Positions 13,877 to 18,946 of a stretch of DNA of 18,946 bases are shown one piece after another. The translations under genes were made by a program, and so were the position numbers. Positions within the stretch are counted from its first letter, which is position 1. Each line of letters begins with the position of its first letter. The DNA comes from Rhodospirillaceae bacterium. Its GTDB lineage: Bacteria > Pseudomonadota > Alphaproteobacteria > UBA9219. Under the pieces are notes generated by a model. The model saw nothing but the letters and a program-made list of their open reading frames with translations, was not told where the DNA came from and made no database searches. The stretch is from contig DNGD01000157.1 of assembly GCA_003486725.1 (NCBI GenBank), positions 865 through 19,810 on the forward strand. The letters run 5' to 3'.

Positions 13877-14527
13877 TTGTTCGGTGATCTGGACGTATTT
13901 TTGCGCGGCCTCGTGCTGGGCATAATGGTGGCGGCTCCTGTCGGCCCCGTCGGTCTGCTGTGCATCCGTCGCACGATCCATAAAGGGTTGTTCATCGGCT
14001 TTGCCTCAGGGTTTGGGGCGGCGTTTGCCGATGCGTTTTTCAGTGCCGTTGCGGCGCTGGGCGTGACGGCGATCACGGATATTTTGCAAACCTATAACGA
14101 TCCGATCCATGTGGTGGGCGGGGCGTTTTTGGTTTTGGTGGCATGGCACACGTGGCACGACAAGCTCCGTGATGTGAGTACGGAAGAAGTTGAGAAAAAA
14201 TACCTGAAGCGCGCCCATCTGCATGGCGCGCTGAAGGCGATGGCGACAAGCTTTGTGATCACGATCACGAACCCCGCGACGATCTTCGGGGTAATGGCGG
14301 TGGTGGCGACGTTTGGCGGACTGCGGGATCGCTTTGAGGCGGGGATGATTATCGCGGGGATATTCGCGGGATCGTCCTTGTGGTGGTTGATGCTGTCGGG
14401 CGGCGTTTCGCTGTTTCGCAAACGCTTCACCGAGAAGGGCGTGACGACGTTGAACCGCGTAACGGCGGTCATTCTGGTTGTGATCGCGACTTGGGCGGTT
14501 GCCAAGGGACTGGGGACTTGGGACTAG
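13877..14527 (+). CDS. LysE-family amino-acid exporter
   Basis: An integral membrane exporter of about 216 residues. The N-terminal signature VLGIMVAAPVGPVGLLCIRRTI (about 13-34) is characteristic of LysE/RhtB translocators. About six hydrophobic segments follow, and the second conserved loop reads ITNPATIFGVMAV (about 132-144). The substrate is unknown. The start is uncertain: the frame opens with TTG at 13877 just before the conserved N-terminus, with a weak GGGA upstream, and no in-frame ATG is nearby. The last residues (AKGLGTWD) and the TAG stop are encoded by a GGGACT heptamer array, so the array has become part of the gene. The gene lies upstream of typA on the same strand. Confidence 0.86.
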   Translation: MFGDLDVFLRGLVLGIMVAAPVGPVGLLCIRRTIHKGLFIGFASGFGAAFADAFFSAVAALGVTAITDILQTYNDPIHVVGGAFLVLVAWHTWHDKLRDVSTEEVEKKYLKRAHLHGALKAMATSFVITITNPATIFGVMAVVATFGGLRDRFEAGMIIAGIFAGSSLWWLMLSGGVSLFRKRFTEKGVTTLNRVTAVILVVIATWAVAKGLGTWD

Positions 14528-14629
14528 GGACTAGGGATGAGGATAAAGGTGAGGGTGTTGCAGAACGTTGGACAGTGTTCTTTTTGCAATCCTTTCCTAG
14601 TCCCTAGTCCCTAGTCCCGAGTCCCTGGG
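14502..14629. repeat. Inverted GGGACTA heptamer arrays, upstream of typA
   Basis: A left array (14502-14537) of GGGACT(G/T/A) heptamers is mirrored by a right array (14595-14629) of TAGTCCC units. The arms of about 35 nt are nearly perfectly complementary, including flanking CC-x-AGGGACT, and surround a 57-bp loop. The left arm overlaps the 3' end of the lysE-like gene. Transcripts could form a very stable hairpin before typA. Confidence 0.88.
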
Positions 14630-14664
14630 AATAGAAAACAAAAGAAAGACAGAGAGTAAGAACT

Positions 14665-16488
14665 ATGAAACTTCGTAATATCGCTATCATCGCGCACGTT
14701 GACCATGGAAAAACCACGCTAGTGGATACCCTTTTGCGCCAGTCCGGCATGTTCCGCGACAACCAACAAGTCGCCGAACGCGCGATGGACAGTAACGATC
14801 TGGAACGTGAGCGCGGCATCACCATCTTGGCAAAGTGCACGTCGATCATGTGGAAAGATACGCGCATCAATATTGTTGATACCCCTGGGCATGCCGATTT
14901 CGGCGGCGAGGTTGAGCGTATTTTGTCGATGGTGGACGGCGTTGTCGTTCTGGTTGACGCGGCGGAAGGCCCCTTGCCACAAACGAAGTTCGTGGTGTCC
15001 AAGGCTTTGTCGATCGGTTTGAAGCCGATGGTCGTGATCAACAAGGTTGATCGTCCCGATGCGCGCGTGAACGAAGTTCACGACGAAGTGTTTGATTTGT
15101 TCGCCGCGCTGGACGCGACGGACGAGCAGCTGGATTTCCCCACGCTTTTCGCCTCGGGCCGTCAGGGCTGGGCTGTCGAGAAGATGGATCAGGTTGGCAA
15201 AGAGGGCAATGACCTCACGCCGCTTTTTGAGCTTATCCTCAAGCATGTCGGATCGCCCGTTGTGGATCCCGAAGCGCCGTTCACGATGCTGGCGACGCTG
15301 CTTGAAGCGAACCCCTATCTGGGTCGTTTGCTCACGGGCCGCATTCAATCGGGTCGCGTCAAGCCAAACATGGCGATCAAGGCGATGAACCCTGATGGGC
15401 AACAAGTTGAAACGGGCCGTATCACCAAGATCCTCGCGTTCCGCGGGCTGGATCGCGTGCCGGTGGAAGAAGCCGAAGCAGGCGACATCATTGCGCTGGC
15501 CGGTCTGAGCAAAGCCACCGTGGCCGATACGCTCGCCGACGTGGTTGTGACGGAAGCGCTGCATGCGCGTCCCATCGATCCACCGACGATTGCGATCACC
15601 TTCTCGGTGAATGACTCGCCGCTCGCGGGCACCGAAGGCGACAAGGTCACCAGCCGTATGATTCGCGATCGTCTGATGCGCGAGATCGAAGGCAACGTGG
15701 CCATTCGCGTGGCGGAAACCGATCAAAAAGATAGCTTCGAAGTTTCGGGTCGCGGCGAATTGCAACTCGGCATCCTGATTGAGACGATGCGCCGCGAAGG
15801 GTTCGAGCTGACGATCAGCCGCCCGCGCGTTCTGTTTCAGGAAATCGATGGCCAGAAGATGGAGCCGATCGAAGAAGTGCAAATCGACGTGGATGAGCAA
15901 TTCTCCGGCACCGTCGTCAACAAGATGTCCGAACGCAAGGCTGAACTCACCAACATGAAGCCTTCGGGCGGTGGCAAGATCCGCTTGACCTTTATGGCAC
16001 CTTCGCGTGGTCTTATCGGCTATCACGGCGAGTTCCTTTCGGACACGCGAGGCACGGGCATGATGAACCGTATCTTCGCCGAATATGCTCCGTACAAGGG
16101 CGCCATTCAGTCGCGCCGCACAGGTGTGATGATCTCGAACGCCAAGGGCGAGGCCGTGGCCTATGCCATGTGGAAGCTGCAGGATCGCGGCCCGATGCTG
16201 ATCGTACCGGGCGTCAAGGTCTATGAAGGCATGATCATCGGCGAGAACGCAAAGGACAACGATCTGGACGTGAACGTATTGACCGGCAAACAGCTGACCA
16301 ACATGCGCGCGTCTGGCAAGGATGAGGCCATCCGCCTCACGCCGCCGCTGATCCTCACGCTGGAAAAAGCGATTGCGTACATCAATGACGACGAGCTGGT
16401 GGAAGTCACGCCAACCTCCATCCGTCTGCGCAAGCGTTACCTCGATCCCAACACGCGCAAGCGTATGGCGAAGAAGTCGGAAGACTAA
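14665..16488 (+). CDS. typA: Translational GTPase TypA/BipA
   Basis: A ribosome-associated GTPase of the EF-G/LepA superfamily, involved in ribosome assembly and stress or low-temperature growth. At 607 residues it is full length. Motifs are G1 AHVDHGKTT (10-18), the switch I region [11 protein letters not shown]3 DTPGH, G4 NKVDR and G5 ASGRQG. The elongation-factor domain II, domains III and V, and the TypA-specific C-terminal domain (ending [13 protein letters not shown]) follow. The ATG at 14665 begins exactly at the family N-terminus ([15 protein letters not shown]) with a weak purine-rich GAGAGTAAG upstream. Both flanks carry inverted heptamer arrays. A strong terminator follows at 16521. 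Confidence 0.97.
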   Translation: MKLRNIAIIAHVDHGKTTLVDTLLRQSGMFRDNQQVAERAMDSNDLERERGITILAKCTSIMWKDTRINIVDTPGHADFGGEVERILSMVDGVVVLVDAAEGPLPQTKFVVSKALSIGLKPMVVINKVDRPDARVNEVHDEVFDLFAALDATDEQLDFPTLFASGRQGWAVEKMDQVGKEGNDLTPLFELILKHVGSPVVDPEAPFTMLATLLEANPYLGRLLTGRIQSGRVKPNMAIKAMNPDGQQVETGRITKILAFRGLDRVPVEEAEAGDIIALAGLSKATVADTLADVVVTEALHARPIDPPTIAITFSVNDSPLAGTEGDKVTSRMIRDRLMREIEGNVAIRVAETDQKDSFEVSGRGELQLGILIETMRREGFELTISRPRVLFQEIDGQKMEPIEEVQIDVDEQFSGTVVNKMSERKAELTNMKPSGGGKIRLTFMAPSRGLIGYHGEFLSDTRGTGMMNRIFAEYAPYKGAIQSRRTGVMISNAKGEAVAYAMWKLQDRGPMLIVPGVKVYEGMIIGENAKDNDLDVNVLTGKQLTNMRASGKDEAIRLTPPLILTLEKAIAYINDDELVEVTPTSIRLRKRYLDPNTRKRMAKKSED

Positions 16489-16492
16489 GATT

Positions 16493-16635
16493 GGGACTAG
16501 GGGCTAGGGACTGGGGACTAGGGAGGGCTTCGGCTCTCCCTTTTTCATTGGACTCTGTCATGTTGTATTGACTTATATTCACATCTCATACCTAATCACT
16601 TTTCCCTAGTCCCTAGTCCCTAGTCCCCAGTCCCC
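16493..16635. repeat. Inverted GGGACTA heptamer arrays, downstream of typA
   Basis: A left array (16493-16524) with units GGGACTA, GGGGCTA, GGGACTG and GGGACTA is mirrored by a right array (16603-16635) of TAGTCCC and CAGTCCC units. About 29 of 33 positions are complementary. The 78-bp interior is unrelated to that of the upstream element and includes a UUCG-loop terminator. The right array ends only 3 bp before the ATG of the carbonic anhydrase-like gene, leaving that gene without a Shine-Dalgarno. Confidence 0.88.
16521..16545 (+). terminator. Intrinsic terminator of typA
   Basis: GGGAGGGC pairs with GCTCTCCC over 8 bp (one G-U) around a TTCG tetraloop and is followed directly by TTTTT. 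It lies 32 bp after the typA stop and begins inside the last heptamer of the left array. Confidence 0.85.
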
Positions 16636-16638
16636 CTT

Positions 16639-17148
16639 ATGCCCACCATCCTTCCTTTTCGCGGCGTACTGCCGCAAATTCATGAAAGCGCGTTTATCGC
16701 GCCGTCTGTCGTCATCATCGGTGATGTTGTTATCGGCGCGGAAACCTCCATCTGGCCCGGTTGCATCTTGCGCGGCGATATGGGCCCCATCCGCATCGGC
16801 GCGAAAACCAATATTCAAGACGGCACGGTTGTGCACATCACCGAAGGCGGCAACGGCACGCATATCGGCGATAACGTGACGGTGGGGCATATGGCGCTGC
16901 TGCATGATTGCACGGTGGGCAACGGCGCGTTCATCGGCATGCGTGCGACGATCCTAGATTACGGGCGCGTGGAAGCGGGCGGCATGCTGGCGGCGGGTGC
17001 GCTGCTCACCAACAACAAGGTGGTCGGCAGCGGACAGATCTGGGCGGGCTCTCCGGCCAAATATTGGCGCGAGATCACGGCAACCGAGCGGGCGGAGTTC
17101 CAGTCGCGGCCCGAGGAATACGCAGCGTTGGCGAAGGAATATAAGTAA
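16639..17148 (+). CDS. Gamma carbonic anhydrase-like hexapeptide protein (YrdA/PaaY type)
   Basis: A cytosolic left-handed beta-helix protein of 169 residues, with hexapeptide repeats through about 18-135 (VVIIGDVVIGAETSIWPGCILRG, IRIGAKTNIQDGTVVH). The three zinc histidines of the gamma carbonic anhydrase family are present: H66 (VVHI), H84 (VGHM) and H89 (LLHD). R46, D48 and Q60 also match the family's conserved active-site residues. A C-terminal helix (about 143-168) packs on the helix in relatives. Family members act as carbonic anhydrases, or have no measured activity, so catalysis is probable but not certain. No Shine-Dalgarno is visible because the heptamer array runs up to the start. 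It converges on phaC, separated by a palindromic repeat. Confidence 0.92.
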   Translation: MPTILPFRGVLPQIHESAFIAPSVVIIGDVVIGAETSIWPGCILRGDMGPIRIGAKTNIQDGTVVHITEGGNGTHIGDNVTVGHMALLHDCTVGNGAFIGMRATILDYGRVEAGGMLAAGALLTNNKVVGSGQIWAGSPAKYWREITATERAEFQSRPEEYAALAKEYK

Positions 17149-17160
17149 AAAAAACCTCCA

Positions 17161-17316
17161 TCCCGTCATTGCGAGGAGGCCGATAGGCCGACGTGGCAAT
17201 CCATGCGGTGGGTGCAGGAAGAAATGACGATATGAGTTGTATGCCGAGCGTCAGCATGGATTGCCGCGTCGCCAGCCGTCGCTTGCGCTACGGCATGGCT
17301 CCTCGCAATGACGGGA
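17161..17316. repeat. 156-bp MITE-like palindromic repeat
   Basis: The outer 16 bp are perfect inverted repeats: TCCCGTCATTGCGAGG (17161-17176) and its complement (17301-17316). An inner pair, GACGTGGCAATCCATGC (17190-17206) and its complement at 17254-17270, matches with one mismatch. The centre (17207-17253) is unpaired. Similar GTCATTGCGAG...GGCAATCCA palindromes are dispersed in many proteobacterial genomes as non-autonomous repeats. It fills the gap between the convergent carbonic anhydrase-like and phaC genes and could act as a two-way terminator. There is no internal gene. Confidence 0.9.
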
Positions 17317-17338
17317 GAGAGGCAAAGACGATGGGGCT

Positions 17339-18946
17339 TTATATAACCCGCACCTTCACATAGCTGCCGGGGGCGTCTTCGATGGCGTTGCCATTGGCGG
17401 CGGGATCGCGCGGGGCGACCTTTTCACCGGCGTACTGGGACAGCCACTTGATCCATTCCGGCCACCATGAGCCTTCGTGCTTCGTCGCGCCCTTCATCCA
17501 ATCTTCTGGATTGGCGGGTTTGGGGGCGGTTCCGCTGGCGGCCTCGTTCGTCCAATAGCCGTATTTCTTCTTCGCTGGCGGATTGACGACGCCCGCGATA
17601 TGGCCAGAGCCGGACAGGCAGAACGTAACCGGCCCGCTATAAGTCTGCGTCGCGGCATAGGTGGAGCGCCACGGCGTGATGTGATCTTCCTGTGTGGAAA
17701 GGCAGAAGGTGGGCACCTTGATTTTGCGCAGATCGATGGGCACGTCCTTCATCGACAGACGGTTCGGCTGGATCAGGTTGTTCTCCAGATACATATTGCG
17801 CAGGTAATAGCTTTGCATCGCCTGTGGCAAGTTCGTGGAGTCCGAGTTCCATGAGAGAAGATCGAACGGGAAGGGCTCCTTGCCCATCAGGTAATTATTC
17901 ACGACAAACGACCAGATCAAATCGTTGGCGCGCAGCATGCTGAACGTTGTGCCCATCACACCGGCGGACAGATAGCCTTGGCCTTCCATCATGGATTCCA
18001 GAAGCTGGATTTGATCCTCATCGACAAACACGCCCAGATCACCCGGTTCGGCGAAATCGATCATGGTGACGAGGAAGGTCGCGGATTTAATGGCCGGCAT
18101 GCCGGACGGCTTGTTGCTGCCCGCACTTTCCAGCCACGCCAGCATGCAGGACAGCGCGGTGCCGCCGATGCAATAGCCGATGCAATTGATGGCGTTTTCG
18201 CCCGTGATCCGCGCGATTTCAACCGAGGCCGCGACGGGCCCCAGCATCATGTAATCGTCGAAATTGGTCTTGGCAAAGCGGCCATCGGGGTTCACCCATG
18301 AGATGCAGAAAACCGTGTGGCCCTGTTCCACCATATAGCGGACATAGGAACTCTCGGCCTTCAGATCAAGAATATAGAATTTGTTGATCCATGGCGGCGT
18401 GAGGAGGATCGGCGTTTTATGCACGCTTTCCGTCAGCGGCGCATATTGGATAAGCTGGATCAACTCGTTTTGATAAACGACCTTGCCCTTGGTGCTCGCG
18501 ATATTGTCGCCAAGGTGGAAGGCGGTGTTGTCGCTCATCGAAATCATCAGCTGGCCGTGGCCGCGCTCGATATCGTCCAGCAGGTTTTCAAGACCATGGA
18601 TCAGGTTCTCGCCCTTGGTCTCGATGGTTTTGCGCAGCACTTCGGGGTTTGTCAGCCAGAAGTTGGTGGGCGAGAGCGCATCGATCATCTGGTGCGTGTA
18701 GAACTTGACCTTGTGCGCGATTTTGGGATCAAGGCCGTTGATGTTATCGACAAGATCTTGCGCGTAGCGTGCGGTCAGCAAATAGGATTGCTTGATGTAA
18801 TCGAAAATCCAGCTTTCTTCCCATGCGGCGTCTTTAAAGCGTTTGTCGGAGGGATCGCTCTTGATGATGGGGTCGCCTTTTTTGCCGTTCGCATGCGCCG
18901 CCGTGTTTTGCAGCAGCTTGACGTAGTCTTGCATGAACGCGATCTG
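17339..18946 (-). CDS. phaC: Class I poly(3-hydroxyalkanoate) synthase, 5' end beyond window
   Basis: A polymerase that joins 3-hydroxyacyl-CoA units into PHA granules. The visible 535 residues include the N-terminal PhaC_N domain (DAAWEESWIFDYIKQSYLL, FYTHQMIDALSPTNFWLTNPE) and the alpha/beta-hydrolase domain. The catalytic triad is seen as Cys in the lipase-like box GYCIGG, Asp in STQEDHITPW and His in GSGHIAGVVNPP. The W-rich C-terminus (GSWWPEWIKWL) is typical of class I/II enzymes. The frame stays open through the window edge upstream of an internal ATG at 18934; full-length class I enzymes have roughly 590 residues, so about 55 are missing. Class I (short-chain) is favoured by the overall pattern but not proved. 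No phaA, phaB or phasin gene is in view. Confidence 0.95.
   Translation of the reverse strand, partial: QIAFMQDYVKLLQNTAAHANGKKGDPIIKSDPSDKRFKDAAWEESWIFDYIKQSYLLTARYAQDLVDNINGLDPKIAHKVKFYTHQMIDALSPTNFWLTNPEVLRKTIETKGENLIHGLENLLDDIERGHGQLMISMSDNTAFHLGDNIASTKGKVVYQNELIQLIQYAPLTESVHKTPILLTPPWINKFYILDLKAESSYVRYMVEQGHTVFCISWVNPDGRFAKTNFDDYMMLGPVAASVEIARITGENAINCIGYCIGGTALSCMLAWLESAGSNKPSGMPAIKSATFLVTMIDFAEPGDLGVFVDEDQIQLLESMMEGQGYLSAGVMGTTFSMLRANDLIWSFVVNNYLMGKEPFPFDLLSWNSDSTNLPQAMQSYYLRNMYLENNLIQPNRLSMKDVPIDLRKIKVPTFCLSTQEDHITPWRSTYAATQTYSGPVTFCLSGSGHIAGVVNPPAKKKYGYWTNEAASGTAPKPANPEDWMKGATKHEGSWWPEWIKWLSQYAGEKVAPRDPAANGNAIEDAPGSYVKVRVI

Noticed and set aside
14502..14629. CRISPR-like array
   Set aside because: Units are contiguous 7-mers without spacers and occur in inverted pairs, so these are tandem heptamers, not CRISPR.
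14719..16026. Long minus-strand open frame of 435 codons
   Set aside because: It is antisense to typA, whose plus-strand product is unmistakable. The antisense translation is His/Arg/Asp-rich without domains.

Overview
The window looks like a chromosomal segment of an alphaproteobacterium. The evidence is an mtaB-ftsY gene pair, a DUF4167 protein (a family known from Alphaproteobacteria), a CpaA-like prepilin peptidase, and housekeeping genes mixed with a class I PHA synthase. I cannot name the genus from sequence alone. Coding density is high and no intergenic gap exceeds 300 bp. There is no tRNA, rRNA, transposase, phage gene or CRISPR array.

Layout. 1-3752 (+): the 3' end of a CorC/HlyC-type gene, a structured spacer, a DUF4167 gene, a decayed palindrome, then mtaB and ftsY. 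3768-6328 (-): a WrbA-like flavodoxin and two tandem endonuclease/exonuclease/phosphatase (EEP) paralogues, with a short ftsY-tail-like fragment between the EEP genes. 6461-7480 (+): a DUF2786-like coiled-coil protein and a CpaA-like prepilin peptidase. 7495-8409 (-): secF without an adjacent secD. 8564-9052 (+): a dCMP/cytidine deaminase-like protein. 9056-9984 (-): an unrecognised gene behind a TPP riboswitch. 10029-11669 (-): a PAS-GGDEF-EAL protein. 11943-12881 (-): a CbiM-PDGLE nickel/cobalt transporter subunit with a NikR-like operator upstream. 13106-14527 (+): an unknown membrane protein and a LysE-family exporter. 14665-17148 (+): typA and a gamma carbonic anhydrase-like protein. 17339-18946 (-): phaC, cut by the window end.

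How the parts relate. mtaB and ftsY act at the ribosome and membrane (tRNA t6A modification, SRP docking), secF in protein export, and typA in ribosome-associated stress GTPase function. Most other genes are accessory single-gene units. The least ordinary signal is the canonical TPP riboswitch, whose 3' P1 strand overlaps the Shine-Dalgarno of a 279-residue protein that resembles no thiamine gene I know. A TTGACA-17-TAGACT promoter is placed so that transcription would begin at the aptamer.

Repeats form the other theme. typA is bracketed by two palindromic elements built from GGGACTA heptamer arrays; one reaches into the 3' end of the lysE-like gene, and the other abuts the start of the carbonic anhydrase-like gene. 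A 156-bp MITE-like palindrome lies between the convergent carbonic anhydrase-like and phaC genes, and an older, roughly 150-bp palindrome lies between the DUF4167 gene and mtaB.
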